Assembly (NCBI RefSeq): GCF_000282355.1
Contig: NZ_AKJL01000111.1
Span: forward strand, 1-45,968
Reading direction: 5' to 3'
DNA: 45,968 bases
Source of the DNA: Pseudomonas sp. GM49
GTDB taxonomy: Bacteria > Pseudomonadota > Gammaproteobacteria > Pseudomonadales > Pseudomonadaceae
Within the stretch, counting starts at the first letter, position 1. Every line of letters begins with the position of its first letter. Both the position numbers and the translations under genes were made by a program. A model generated the notes under the pieces. The model worked only from the letters and a program-made list of their open reading frames with translations, did no database searches and was not told the DNA's origin. Shown here in pieces: positions 1 through 8,516 of the stretch.

Positions 1-342
1 CCCCGCCACAGGCTCGGGCTCTACCGCCGCCAGGGCTTGCGGCGCGATGGCGATCATGTGCCGGGCACGTTCGGCAAAACCGCGCAGTTCGCCGGCGCCA
101 TAACGCACCGGGCGGCCCATCTGCCAGGCCAGTTCCGGCACGATGTCCGCCTGCATCGACAACATCGCATCCACTGCAGCGCTGCAAAATGCTGCGCGTT
201 CGCTCAGTGAGCGGCGTTGCCATGACGCCTGTGCGCTGGCAGCGGCGGTCAGCGCCTGCTCGACCTGCGCCGCATCGGCCATCTCTCGTTCGACGTACAC
301 CCGGCCATCGACCGGGGAGATCAATTGCACCTTCGCAGTCAT
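1..342 (-). CDS. Aldehyde dehydrogenase family protein (3' part missing)
   Basis: The N-terminal 114 codons read from an ATG at 342 and run off the left edge of the window. The start MTAKVQLISPVDGRVYVERE and the following helix-rich stretch (ADAAQVEQALTAAASAQASW, LSERAAFCSA) are the usual first 100 residues of NAD(P)-dependent aldehyde dehydrogenases. The catalytic Cys and Glu lie outside the window. The gene starts 7 bp after the stop of the glutamine-synthetase-like gene on the same strand, so the two are almost certainly cotranscribed. A gamma-glutamyl-polyamine synthetase followed by an aldehyde dehydrogenase fits a Puu-type polyamine or amine catabolic route. The substrate is inferred from context only. 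Confidence 0.85.
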   Translation of the reverse strand, partial: MTAKVQLISPVDGRVYVEREMADAAQVEQALTAAASAQASWQRRSLSERAAFCSAAVDAMLSMQADIVPELAWQMGRPVRYGAGELRGFAERARHMIAIAPQALAAVEPEPVAG

Positions 343-349
343 GATGTTC

Positions 350-1723
350 TCAATAGCGCTCGAAACCGCGCTGCAATTCCCAGTCGGTGATTCGCCGGTC
401 GTACTCTTTCTGTTCCCACTCGGCGGTGTGTACGTAGTGGTCGACCACCTCGTCGCCGAACGCTTCGCGCAACATGCTGGAGGCCTTGAGTGCGGCACTC
501 GCATCGCGCAGGGTCTTGGACACTTCCGGCAAGTGCTCATCCAGGTAGGCGTCACCTTCGAACGGCGGCGCGAGATCGAGCTTCTCGTCGATACCGGCCA
601 GGCCCGCGGCGATCAACGCGGCGAAGGCCAGATAGGGGTTGAGGTCGGCGCCGCCGATGCGGCATTCGATGCGGATGGCTTTGCTGCCTTCGGCACACAG
701 GCGAAAGCCGGCGGTGCGATTGTCGCGGCTCCATACCGCCCGCGTCGGCGCAAAAGTGCCGACCTGGAAGCGCTTGTAGGAGTTGATGTAGGGCGCGAGA
801 AAACAGGTGATGTCGTTGGCGTACCTGAGTTGCCCGGCGACCCAGGCACGCATCAGTTTCGACATGCCGAACTCGGCTTTCGCGTCGAAGAACAGCGGCT
901 TTTTGGCGTTCTTGTCCCACAGCGAATTATGGATGTGACTGCTGGAGCCGGCAGTGTCGTAGCGCCACTTGGCCATGAACGTGATCGCCTTGCCCTGCAA
1001 CTGCGCGATCTCTTTGCAGGCGTGCTTGATGATGACGTGGTGGTCGGCCATGGTCATGGCATCGGCATAGCGGATATTGATCTCTTCCTGGCCTGGGCCC
1101 CACTCACCCTTGGAGTTTTCCACGGGAATGCCCGATGCCTGCAAATGCTTGCGAATCGCCCGCAGCACCGGCTCTTCGCGGGTGGTCTGCAGGATGTTGT
1201 AATCCTCGATGTAATGGCCGGCGGTTTTCGGTTTGTGATAGTTGCGCTGGTGGATCGCCTCGTAACTCTCGTCGAACAGATAGAACTCGAGTTCCGAGGC
1301 AAACATGCCGGTATAGCCGCGCTCGCGCAGGCGCTCGACCTGTTTTTTCAGAATCGCCCGCGGGCTGTGGGGCAGGTCTTTGCGATGGTGATGATCGAGC
1401 ACGTCGCACAGCACCAGCGCCGTGCACTCAAGCCACGGCACGCGCCGCAGGGTGGACATGTCAGGCTTGAGCACGAAGTCGCCGTAACCCTTGCTCCAAC
1501 TGGCCGCGGCGTAACCCGGTACCGGCTCCATGTCGATGTCATCGGCCAGCAGGTAATTGCAGCAGTGGGTTTCTTCGTGGCCGCTGTCGATGAAAAACTC
1601 GACCTGGAATCGCTTCCCGACCAACCGTCCTTGCATGTCGACCATGCACACCAGCACGGTATCGATTTCGCCGGAAGCGGCAGCACGCTTGAGATCGTCA
1701 AAACTGAGTAGAGGCTCGGTCAT
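350..1723 (-). CDS. Glutamine synthetase family protein, probable gamma-glutamylpolyamine synthetase
   Basis: A 457-residue protein of the class I glutamine synthetase fold. Visible signatures are the metal/glutamate-site stretch ASELEFYLF, GPGQEEINIRYADA, the ATP-site region ITFMAKW...GSSSHIHNS, and the C-terminal NRTAGFR...RIECRIGGAD block. Length and sequence style match PuuA/SpuI-type enzymes, which ligate glutamate to the amino group of putrescine or related amines using ATP, rather than housekeeping GlnA. An upstream in-frame ATG at 1795 would add 24 residues. I chose 1723 because AGGA sits about 8 nt before it and MTEPLLSFDDLK is a normal N-terminus for the family. An aldehyde dehydrogenase gene follows after 7 bp. 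The exact amine substrate cannot be read from sequence. Confidence 0.85.
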   Translation of the reverse strand: MTEPLLSFDDLKRAAASGEIDTVLVCMVDMQGRLVGKRFQVEFFIDSGHEETHCCNYLLADDIDMEPVPGYAAASWSKGYGDFVLKPDMSTLRRVPWLECTALVLCDVLDHHHRKDLPHSPRAILKKQVERLRERGYTGMFASELEFYLFDESYEAIHQRNYHKPKTAGHYIEDYNILQTTREEPVLRAIRKHLQASGIPVENSKGEWGPGQEEINIRYADAMTMADHHVIIKHACKEIAQLQGKAITFMAKWRYDTAGSSSHIHNSLWDKNAKKPLFFDAKAEFGMSKLMRAWVAGQLRYANDITCFLAPYINSYKRFQVGTFAPTRAVWSRDNRTAGFRLCAEGSKAIRIECRIGGADLNPYLAFAALIAAGLAGIDEKLDLAPPFEGDAYLDEHLPEVSKTLRDASAALKASSMLREAFGDEVVDHYVHTAEWEQKEYDRRITDWELQRGFERY

Positions 1724-1954
1724 CACGGCAATCCTGCGCAAATTGTTTGGGCCTTTCTGGAATAGCTGTTGCAGACGCTCTCCAGAAAAATCCAAAAACT
1801 GCAGCCGCGAGCATCGTGGGCAATTAGCTGCACTAAGCTTAGCCTACTGTCGATTTTCGCAAGTTTTCGGTGATTGAAGTTTGCCCAGTCGGGGTCAACA
1901 TGGCCGTGGAAGGCCCAACGAAGCAGGCCGGTACAGGCTCGCGGGGAAATGAAA

Positions 1955-2284
1955 ATGGCGAAGAAGAGAGCAAACAAAACCTACCAGAACCTCAAACAGC
2001 ACTACCCGGATTACCTGGATACAGTTGAGGCCTTGGGCACGGCCGTGCGTCACGCCGGGCCGCTGGACGAGCAAGTTGTTCAACTGATTCAGCTCGGCGC
2101 CGCAGCGGCGATCCATTCCGAGGGCGCCGTGCACAGCCATACCCGCCGGGCGCTGGAGGCGGGTGCAACGCCGGAGCAGATCCGTCACACCCTGATCGCG
2201 TTGACCAGCACCATCGGTTTCCCGACCGTCGTGGCGGCGATCAGTTGGGCGGAGGATGTGATGGGGGAGGGAGCGGCACGTTGA
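1955..2284 (+). CDS. Carboxymuconolactone decarboxylase / AhpD-fold family protein without cysteines
   Basis: A 109-residue protein with the CMD/AhpD all-helical core: LDEQVVQLIQLGAAAAIHSEGAVHSHTRRALEAGATPEQIRHTLIALTSTIGFP. In redox-active AhpD relatives the segment before SHxRxALxAGA carries CxxC. Here it reads SEGAVHSH and the whole protein has no cysteine, so a peroxidase role like that of AhpD is unlikely. I start at 1955 (MAKKRANK) because GGGGA lies about 7 nt upstream. ATG 1949 is too close to that site, and a start at 1874 would add 27 non-family residues. It is divergent from the glutamine-synthetase-like gene, with about 230 bp between. No function is assigned beyond the fold. Confidence 0.8.
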   Translation: MAKKRANKTYQNLKQHYPDYLDTVEALGTAVRHAGPLDEQVVQLIQLGAAAAIHSEGAVHSHTRRALEAGATPEQIRHTLIALTSTIGFPTVVAAISWAEDVMGEGAAR

Positions 2285-2482
2285 GTGAACGGAGCCGCGG
2301 TTGAATTCATCGCGTGCTGCGATAGTCGTAGGGGGGATGACTTGCCACGCTGCTGGTAAGTTCAGCGGATGCGTTTAACGCGTCAATCAACGCTCGCACC
2401 CATGAACACCGAAGGCAAGTTACATCGAATCCGAGAAAGCGATTTTGGACGTGGCGTTAAGTCAAAGGCCTACCGTTGCAAT

Positions 2483-2610
2483 TGTAGGAGCGAGCTTGCT
2501 CCGGGCGGCGTTCCGACGATGGTCGTTAACGATGACGCGGGTTTTCTGATTAAACGCGGTGTCCTCAAGTCCATCGTCGGAACGCCGCCCGGAGCAAGCT
2601 CGCTCCTACA
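2483..2610. repeat. REPIN: two REP sequences in perfect inverted orientation
   Basis: The 40-bp arm at 2483-2522, beginning TGTAGGAGCGAGCTTGCTCC, is exactly reverse-complementary to 2571-2610, with a 48-bp spacer. The core GAGC-GAGC-TTGCTC is the imperfect palindrome of Pseudomonas REP elements. It occupies the gap between the CMD-family gene and the convergent regulator gene (stop at 2629). The 2285-2628 interval otherwise holds no gene I can support; the open frame across it is created by the REP arms. Confidence 0.9.
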
Positions 2611-2628
2611 GGTCAAGGGTGGTCGGCT

Positions 2629-4227
2629 TTATTCCGGCAACCCCGCCAGCCGCAGTCCATCGGCGAAACGGGCGAAGTCCTCAGGCCGTTGAATGGGCAG
2701 CCATTCCTTGAGGATGCCGAGGTGCAAAGAGGGATCCAGCGCTTGCAGGCGTTGCATCGCCAGATTCGCTTTATCTATCCGACCGTCGAGCGCATGACTG
2801 GCCGCCACCAATGCCGCCGCAACCAGCAGACTGGGCAGGTTGCCCAGGGCCTTTTCCGCCCAGTCTGCGGCGGTATCGAAGTGCCCGGCGAAGAAATGCG
2901 CGAGCGCCATCCCGACCTGCATCCTGAACATTTCCGGATCCACCGGGCTCAAGCGCACGGCATGGTTCAGATGTTCGATGGCGGCGTCCGTTTCACCGTG
3001 CAGCGCCCGCAGGATACCGCCCAGAAACCAGGCGGGGGCGAGGTTGGGATTGAGCAGGCGCGCCCTGTCGAGCAGTGCGATGCCGGCGTCGACTTCGCCG
3101 GCGAGATGAGCCAGCGCATGTCCGCCTCGGGTCAACGCGACAGCATCATCGCGACCGAGGGTCACTGCCAGACGCGCCAGCCGTATGCCCTCGGCGATTT
3201 CTGCGGGCCGATCGGTCATCCAGCCATTGAGCTTGCGCCAGAAGTGGCACCAGGCGGCCATGCCATAGGCCGAGGCAAACTCCGCATCGAGTTCGATGGC
3301 CTGGTAGAACATCGGCAGCGCCTGTTCGATGGCTTCCCGGCTGCCGCTGTGCAGTTTTGCCATGCCACGCAGGTAGTAGTCATAGGCGTCCAGGCTTTCC
3401 GTCGGCTTGCGTTTGGCGCGTTCGATTTCCGCCCGCTCCAGTTGTGGCGCGATCGCGCCGACGACGCTTTCGGTGACTTGGTCTTGCAGCTCGAAGATGT
3501 CGTCGAGCAGGCCTTCGAAGCGCTCCGCCCAGATGTGCGTCCCGCTCGTCGCGTCGATCAGTTGCCCGGTAATGCGCAGCTTGTTCCCGCTCTTGCGCAC
3601 GCTGCCTTCGAGCACGTAGCGAACGCCCAACTCCTGGCCGACGCCCATGGCGTCCACCGCCCGGCCCTTGTAGGTGAAGCTCGAATTGCGCGCGATGACG
3701 AACAGCCAGCGAATACGCGACAGGGCGGCGATGATGTCCTCCACGACGCCGTCGGCGAAGTATTCCTGCTCCGGATCGCCGCTCAGGTTCTGGAAGGGCA
3801 GGACGGTGATCGAGGGTTTGTCCGGCAGGACGAGCGCAGGGGAAGGGATTGGCTTCGGGGCAGCGGTCGGGCGCTCGTCGATGTCAGGCTGTCGAGCTTC
3901 CCCGTTCGTGTCACCGTTGATCCGGCCGACGAAGCGGTAGCCCTTGCGGGCGACGGTGCGCACCAGGCGTTGCTCCTCCCCGGTATCACCGATGGCCTTG
4001 CGTACCGCATTGATGTGGCTGGTGATCGTCGATTCCGAAACGATCCGGCCGCCCCACACCGACTTGAGCAACTCGTCCTTGCTGAGGACCCGATCGGGAT
4101 TATTGACGAACAGCAGCAACAGGTCGAAGACCTGCGGTCCGACGGCCACGACCTGCCCGCGCAAGGTCAGTTCCCGGCGCTCCTGATCGAGCACGTAATC
4201 TTCAAACGCGAATGGCAAGTTGAGCAT
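2629..4227 (-). CDS. Winged-helix (CadC/OmpR-type) regulator with TolB-like and TPR domains
   Basis: A 532-residue protein. Residues about 5-100 form an OmpR/CadC-type winged helix (FAFEDYVLDQERRELTLRG, LSKDELLKSVWGG, RKGYRF). Residues about 130-250 form the TolB-N/adenylate-cyclase-associated module (ITVLPFQNLSGDPEQEYFADG, YVLEGSVRKSGNKLRITGQL, HIWAERF). The rest is TPR-like helical repeats with PxxAPAW and HALAHLAG segments. There is no receiver domain and no obvious membrane helix, so it is probably a cytosolic ligand- or partner-sensing regulator. It is divergent from the reductase-cupin-EmrAB unit starting at 4478, its most likely target. The start is uncertain: an open frame extends to an ATG at 4404, but the domain begins right after the ATG at 4227, which has a close AGGGG upstream. 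Confidence 0.82.
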   Translation of the reverse strand: MLNLPFAFEDYVLDQERRELTLRGQVVAVGPQVFDLLLLFVNNPDRVLSKDELLKSVWGGRIVSESTITSHINAVRKAIGDTGEEQRLVRTVARKGYRFVGRINGDTNGEARQPDIDERPTAAPKPIPSPALVLPDKPSITVLPFQNLSGDPEQEYFADGVVEDIIAALSRIRWLFVIARNSSFTYKGRAVDAMGVGQELGVRYVLEGSVRKSGNKLRITGQLIDATSGTHIWAERFEGLLDDIFELQDQVTESVVGAIAPQLERAEIERAKRKPTESLDAYDYYLRGMAKLHSGSREAIEQALPMFYQAIELDAEFASAYGMAAWCHFWRKLNGWMTDRPAEIAEGIRLARLAVTLGRDDAVALTRGGHALAHLAGEVDAGIALLDRARLLNPNLAPAWFLGGILRALHGETDAAIEHLNHAVRLSPVDPEMFRMQVGMALAHFFAGHFDTAADWAEKALGNLPSLLVAAALVAASHALDGRIDKANLAMQRLQALDPSLHLGILKEWLPIQRPEDFARFADGLRLAGLPE

Positions 4228-4477
4228 CCCCTGGCGAAGCGCCCTCAACGCCGTGTCCCAGGCGGCTGGCGGTTGGTAACTGGGGAAGATGATACGGCAG
4301 CTCGACACCCGCTGCACCGTCAGCGGCAAGGGTAGCTGGAGGAACTTCAGTAGCTTTGGACATAAATCCAAGCGCTCGCCAAGGCAAACCCAAGCCCGGC
4401 GCAAGGACTTGCCTCACGCGTGCAGGCAATCTCTCTACACCGACGCAATCGTTGCAGTCGACAAGTGGAGAAAAGCC
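4228..4477. promoter_or_regulatory. Divergent intergenic control region
   Basis: This 250-bp gap separates the CadC-like regulator from the oppositely oriented reductase/cupin/efflux unit, so it must carry promoters for one or both directions. I see no clear -35/-10 pair and no strong palindrome. The minus-strand reading frame stays open across part of it, so some of it may be N-terminal coding sequence of the regulator. Confidence 0.4.
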
Positions 4478-5230
4478 ATGAAGATCGTCGTCATCGGAGG
4501 CTCCGGCCTCATTGGATCGAAACTTGTGAATACCCTCCGCGAGCGCGGCCATGACGCGCTTGCCGCCAGCCCCAGCACGGGCGTGAACAGCATCACCCGC
4601 GAAGGCCTGGCCGAAGCGATGGATGGTGCTGATGTGGTGGTCGACGTGGCGAACGCGCCGTCTTGGGAGGACCAGGCCGTTCTCGACTTCTTTGAAACGT
4701 CGAGCCGTAACCTGCTGGCCGCCGAAGCCGCCGCCGGGGTTCGTCATCACGTTGCCCTGTCGATTGTCGGGAGCGAACGGCTTCCCGATACCGGTTATTT
4801 CCGGGCCAAGGTCGCGCAGGAGGCCATTATCAAGGCGTCCGACATGCCTTACACCATTTTGCGTGCCACGCAGTTCTCCGAGTTTGCCGGCGGCATTGTC
4901 CAGTCGTTCACCGTCGGCGATGAGATTCATGCTTCGCCGGCGCTGATCCAGCCGATTGCGTCCGACGACGTGGTAGCGGCGCTGGCCGATGTCGTGCTGG
5001 CAGCACCGGTCAATGGCACGGTTGAAGTTGGCGGCCCGGAAACCATGCCGATCGACGAACTGGCCAGGCGCTATCTGCGGGCGACCCAGGACAACCGCAA
5101 GGTTGTGCCGGATGTACATGCCCGTTACTTCGGCGCCGTGCTCGACGATCAATCGCTGGTCACCGGCAAGAACGCACGCCTGGGGGCGATCCGCTTCGAC
5201 GACTGGCTGGCCCGGTCGACGGCGCAGTAA
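4478..5230 (+). CDS. NAD(P)-binding Rossmann-fold protein (atypical SDR / NmrA-like)
   Basis: A 250-residue protein starting MKIVVIGGSGLIGSKLVNTL, which carries the GxxGxxG dinucleotide-binding motif of extended/atypical SDRs. It continues with DVVVDVANAPSW, a conserved SIVGSERLPDTGYFRAKVAQE block (Tyr and Lys present as YFRAK) and PYTILRATQFSEF, typical of NmrA/YtfG-like NAD(P)H sugar-epimerase-fold proteins. The ATG at 4478 has GTGGAG about 7 nt upstream; an in-frame ATG at 4289 would lie outside the family and overlap the divergent control region. It leads a cluster with a secreted cupin and an EmrAB-type pump. The substrate is unknown. Confidence 0.85.
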   Translation: MKIVVIGGSGLIGSKLVNTLRERGHDALAASPSTGVNSITREGLAEAMDGADVVVDVANAPSWEDQAVLDFFETSSRNLLAAEAAAGVRHHVALSIVGSERLPDTGYFRAKVAQEAIIKASDMPYTILRATQFSEFAGGIVQSFTVGDEIHASPALIQPIASDDVVAALADVVLAAPVNGTVEVGGPETMPIDELARRYLRATQDNRKVVPDVHARYFGAVLDDQSLVTGKNARLGAIRFDDWLARSTAQ

Positions 5231-5274
5231 CGAATCGCACCCTCACATTTCCCTACGAATCCAGGAGAAATCCC

Positions 5275-5688
5275 ATGGTTACCCGATTGCTGATGGCCGC
5301 TGTCTTCGCCGCGCTCTCGATCAGCGCCGCATCGGCCGCCGAGCCGCCCCCCGGCAAGGTGACGGTCGTGTTCGACCGTCCCATTCCCAATATTCCGGGC
5401 AAGAGCATGAGGGGCGTGGTCGTCGAGTACGGGCCGGGCGCCGCATCGCCAGCCCATACCCATCCGAAAACGGCCTTTATCTATGCAACGGTCCTTGAAG
5501 GCTCGTTTCGCATCCAGGTCAAAGGTCAGCCGGAAAAGATCTACAAGGTCGGCGAAAACTTCGTAGAGGAGCCGGGTTCCGTGCATCTGGTCAGCGCCAA
5601 CGCCAGCGATACCCAACCTGCACGCCTGTTGGCGGTGTTCGTCCTCGACACCGACGAAAAGGTGCTCGTTACACCGATCAAACAGTGA
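5275..5688 (+). CDS. Periplasmic cupin-domain protein
   Basis: A 137-residue protein with a cleavable signal peptide (MVTRLLMAAVFAALSISAAS-AAE, cut near residue 22) and one cupin barrel. The metal-site motifs are visible: AHTHPKTAFIYATVLEGSF (G-x5-H-x-H-type with a downstream acidic or neutral residue) and GSVHLVSANAS (second-motif His). AGGAG lies just upstream of the ATG. It sits 44 bp after the SDR-like gene and upstream of the efflux genes, so it is probably part of the same transcript. Cupins of this kind bind or modify small molecules in the periplasm; the ligand here is unknown. Confidence 0.85.
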   Translation: MVTRLLMAAVFAALSISAASAAEPPPGKVTVVFDRPIPNIPGKSMRGVVVEYGPGAASPAHTHPKTAFIYATVLEGSFRIQVKGQPEKIYKVGENFVEEPGSVHLVSANASDTQPARLLAVFVLDTDEKVLVTPIKQ

Positions 5689-5784
5689 GCCGATCAACGC
5701 GCTCATGAAGGTTCGACAGCCGGGCGGCAGACCCTGTCGCCCAGTGGCTGCTTTAGTTCTTGGCACTGAACAGGATATGAAAAA

Positions 5785-6882
5785 ATGAACTCGCTCCTGG
5801 ACAAGTCCGCCATTGCCACCAGCGCAAGTACCGGAACGCCTGAGGTCGTGGTGCGGCGCAGCAAGCGCAAGACCATCGGCCTGTTGCTGTGCGTCGGTGC
5901 CTTGATAGTCGTGGCGGTGTGGGGGGGCATGGCGTTTTCGAATGGCGTGACCTCGACCGACAACGCGTATGTCCGCGGGGACGTCACCTCGCTGGCCGCC
6001 AAGGTCGCCGGCTATGTCACGGCGGTCGAGGTCGGGGATAACCAGGCCGTGCACGCGGGTGATGTGCTGTTTCGTATCGATGACCGCGACTATCGCGCCA
6101 AACTTGCGCAAGCCGAGGCCAATGTCAGCGCCGCCCAGGCGCGCCTGACCCATGTCGATGCGCAGATCCAGCTTCAGCATGCGCTGATCAGGCAGGCCGA
6201 AGCACAAAGGCGCTCGGCCACCGCCGACATGAGCCTGGCGGCCAAGACCCATGACCGCAGCCGCAAGCTGATCGTCAGCAATGCGGTGAGCCAGGCGCTG
6301 GTCGATGAAACCGGCACGGCGCAATCCAGAGCCGTGGCTTCGGTTTCGGCCGCTTCGGCAACGGTCGAGGCGCAACAACAACGCATCACGGTGTTTGTGG
6401 CCGAGCGCGAGGCTGCCGTGGCCGCCGTGATGCAAGCGCAGGCCGCGCGAGATCTTGCCCGGATCGATCTTGAGCACACTGTGGTACATGCACCGGTGGA
6501 TGGTGTGGTCGGTAACCGTCAGATTCGCCTCGGCCGCTTCGTCACGCCGGGCGTTTCCCTGCTCGATATCGTGCCGGTCAACGATGTGTGGGTCGTGGCG
6601 AATTTCAAGGAAACCCAGCTCGAACATATTCGCCCCGGCCAGCACGTTCGCATCACGGTCGATGGCTACCCCGACGCGGCACTCGATGGCGTAGTCGACA
6701 GCTTTGCACCGGGCAGTGGCTCGGCGTTCAGTCTGTTGCCGCCCGACAACGCCACCGGGAACTTTGTGCGTGTGGTGCAGCGCGTTCCGGTGAAGATCCG
6801 CCTGGCTGACAATCCACTACCGGGGCGCATCGTGCCGGGGCTGTCCGCGCGGGTAGAGGTTGCGCAAGGAGCCGGCTCATGA
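5785..6882 (+). CDS. HlyD/EmrA family membrane fusion protein
   Basis: A 365-residue periplasmic adaptor. One N-terminal membrane helix (about residues 30-50) precedes STDNAYVRGDVTSLAAKVAGYV, the hallmark of EmrA/HlyD adaptors. A biotinyl-lipoyl half-motif (VEVGDNQAVHAGDVLFRID), a long coiled-coil hairpin (about 95-210) and the second lipoyl/beta-barrel part (VHAPVDGVVGNRQIRLGRFV, GQHVRITVDGYPD) follow. AGGATATG sits upstream of the start. The last 4 bases overlap the exporter gene (ATGA), so the two are translationally coupled and form a tripartite pump that needs an outer-membrane channel encoded elsewhere. Confidence 0.93.
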   Translation: MNSLLDKSAIATSASTGTPEVVVRRSKRKTIGLLLCVGALIVVAVWGGMAFSNGVTSTDNAYVRGDVTSLAAKVAGYVTAVEVGDNQAVHAGDVLFRIDDRDYRAKLAQAEANVSAAQARLTHVDAQIQLQHALIRQAEAQRRSATADMSLAAKTHDRSRKLIVSNAVSQALVDETGTAQSRAVASVSAASATVEAQQQRITVFVAEREAAVAAVMQAQAARDLARIDLEHTVVHAPVDGVVGNRQIRLGRFVTPGVSLLDIVPVNDVWVVANFKETQLEHIRPGQHVRITVDGYPDAALDGVVDSFAPGSGSAFSLLPPDNATGNFVRVVQRVPVKIRLADNPLPGRIVPGLSARVEVAQGAGS

Positions 6883-8447
6883 GTAGCGCCAGACCGACGA
6901 CCGGCGTGCTGCTCATCGCGGGCATCGTCCTGGCCACGTTGACCGAAGCGATCGCCAGCACCGTGCTGGCCCTCGGCCGCGCCGACATCATCGGCGACAC
7001 CTATGCCACGCCTGATGAATTCGCCTGGCTGGATGTCGGCTACATCGCGCTCAAGCTGATTGGGTTCATGATCGCCCCTTGGCTGATGCAGCGGTTTTCT
7101 GCGCGCAACGTGATCATCGGCGCAACCCTGGTCATGGGCCTGGCGTGCTGCGTGGCTGCCGTTACCGCCTGGCTGGAGCTGCTGATCGCATTGCGCATCC
7201 TGCAAGGCTTCACTGGCGGTACTTTGCTGGTAGCAGGCCAGGCGATCATATTTCGCGGCTATCCGCGCGCCCTTCAGCCGATTCTGCAAGCCCTGTTCGC
7301 CATGGCGGCCGTGGTCGCGTCTGCGACCCTCGCACCGGCCCTGCAAGGGTGGTTGATCGACAGCCAGTCCTGGACCTGGATTTTCTTCAGCGTGGTGCCG
7401 CTGGCCCTGGCGGCGATCGGCCTCTTGCTCATCGCCGACCACCCCATGCCCGCCAGGGGCCGGCAACGTTCGTTTGACTGGCTTGGCTGTTCGCTGATCG
7501 CTGCCGCGTTGTTCTGTTTCACCTACGTGCTCAGCCAGGGCAGCCGCTGGGACTGGTTCGAGGAACCGCGCATCCTGTTGCTGACGGTGATTGGCGCCGC
7601 CGCGCTGCTGGCCTTTCTCGGCCAACAGGTTTTGGCCAACGGCCAGGGGCTGCTCGACTTCAGCCTGTTCAAATCAAGCGACTTCACCTTTGCCTTTATC
7701 GTCAGTTTCGTCGCTGGTGCCGCCTTGTTCGGCAGCGCGTACCTGATCCCGGCGTTCGCCCTGTCAGTGCTCGCGTTCACGCCGACCGATGCCGGCCTGC
7801 TTCTGTTGCCCAGTGGCGGTTTTTTTGTCGGTTCACTGCTCATCGCTGCCTGGTTATTCAAAGTCCGCCGTGTGCCGCCGGTGGCTACCGTGCCCTTGGG
7901 CATCCTGCTGATCATGGCGGCGATGTGGATGCTGTCCGGCTCCACCAGCGAAAGCGGCACCAATGACATGATGGCGGCCATCCTGTTGCGCGGCCTGGGC
8001 CTTGGCTTCCTGTTTCTGTCGATCACGCTGATTGCTTTCACCCACCTCAACAGCCGCAACCTGGCCAGCGGCATCGGCCTGTTCAATACAGGGCGCCAGT
8101 TGGGTGGCTTGATGGGTGTCGCGGGGCTGCAGACCTTGATCGACCATCAGGTTGTCAGCAATAGCGTGGTCCTCGGCGCCAACGTCACTCCGGGTGGGCA
8201 CGCGCTCATCGAACGGCTGACGACCGTAACCGCGATGCTGGCAGGGAAGGGCATGGATCAGTTGGCCGCTGGCCGGGCAGCCACGAGCCTGCTGGGTAAA
8301 ACGGTGTCAGGTCAGGCCACGGTGATTGCCTTCGATACGGCGTTCTTTGCGGTGGCCCTGCTGTTCGTCTTCGCCGCGCCCATCCTGGTCGGCATCAAGA
8401 TTGGCCTCTCGCGATACGCGAAAGTGCATGAACCACGGACGAATTGA
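6879..8447 (+). CDS. MFS transporter, DHA2 (EmrB/QacA) family
   Basis: A 522-residue integral membrane protein with about 14 hydrophobic segments, the DHA2 number. The first helix reads TGVLLIAGIVLATLTEAIAS. A loop near residues 60-75 (APWLMQRFSARNV) corresponds to the motif-A region, and the antiporter-type TM5 region follows. It overlaps the adaptor gene by 4 bp, so the two form an EmrAB-like inner-membrane exporter. Its distant DHA2 relatives expel hydrophobic toxic compounds. The loop motif is degenerate compared with EmrB, so substrate range should not be assumed. The gene ends just before a strong terminator. Confidence 0.92.
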   Translation: MSSARPTTGVLLIAGIVLATLTEAIASTVLALGRADIIGDTYATPDEFAWLDVGYIALKLIGFMIAPWLMQRFSARNVIIGATLVMGLACCVAAVTAWLELLIALRILQGFTGGTLLVAGQAIIFRGYPRALQPILQALFAMAAVVASATLAPALQGWLIDSQSWTWIFFSVVPLALAAIGLLLIADHPMPARGRQRSFDWLGCSLIAAALFCFTYVLSQGSRWDWFEEPRILLLTVIGAAALLAFLGQQVLANGQGLLDFSLFKSSDFTFAFIVSFVAGAALFGSAYLIPAFALSVLAFTPTDAGLLLLPSGGFFVGSLLIAAWLFKVRRVPPVATVPLGILLIMAAMWMLSGSTSESGTNDMMAAILLRGLGLGFLFLSITLIAFTHLNSRNLASGIGLFNTGRQLGGLMGVAGLQTLIDHQVVSNSVVLGANVTPGGHALIERLTTVTAMLAGKGMDQLAAGRAATSLLGKTVSGQATVIAFDTAFFAVALLFVFAAPILVGIKIGLSRYAKVHEPRTN

Positions 8448-8459
8448 TGACCCGCACGA

Positions 8460-8489
8460 AAAAGCCCGGCTGTTGAGGCCGGGCTTTTC
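8460..8489. terminator. Rho-independent terminator, probably bidirectional
   Basis: The stem GCCCGGC/GCCGGGC (8464-8470 with 8478-8484) has a 7-nt loop. It is flanked by A-run AAAA on the left and TTTT on the right, so it can stop transcription of the efflux unit on the plus strand and of the repeat-protein gene coming from the other side. Confidence 0.9.
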
Positions 8490-8516
8490 ATTGAGTCCTG
8501 CGGTAAAGCACTGCAT

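Noticed and set aside
143..1711. Long plus-strand ORF (522 codons) opposite the glutamine-synthetase-like gene
   Set aside because: It is the shadow frame of a GC-rich gene on the other strand. Its sequence has no family likeness, while the minus strand reads a clear enzyme.
2369..2692. 107-codon plus-strand ORF between the CMD gene and the regulator
   Set aside because: Most of it is the two arms of a REPIN plus the 3' end of the regulator read backward.
2689..4335. 548-codon plus-strand ORF over the regulator gene
   Set aside because: It is antisense to a recognisable winged-helix/TolB/TPR protein and is a codon-bias artefact.
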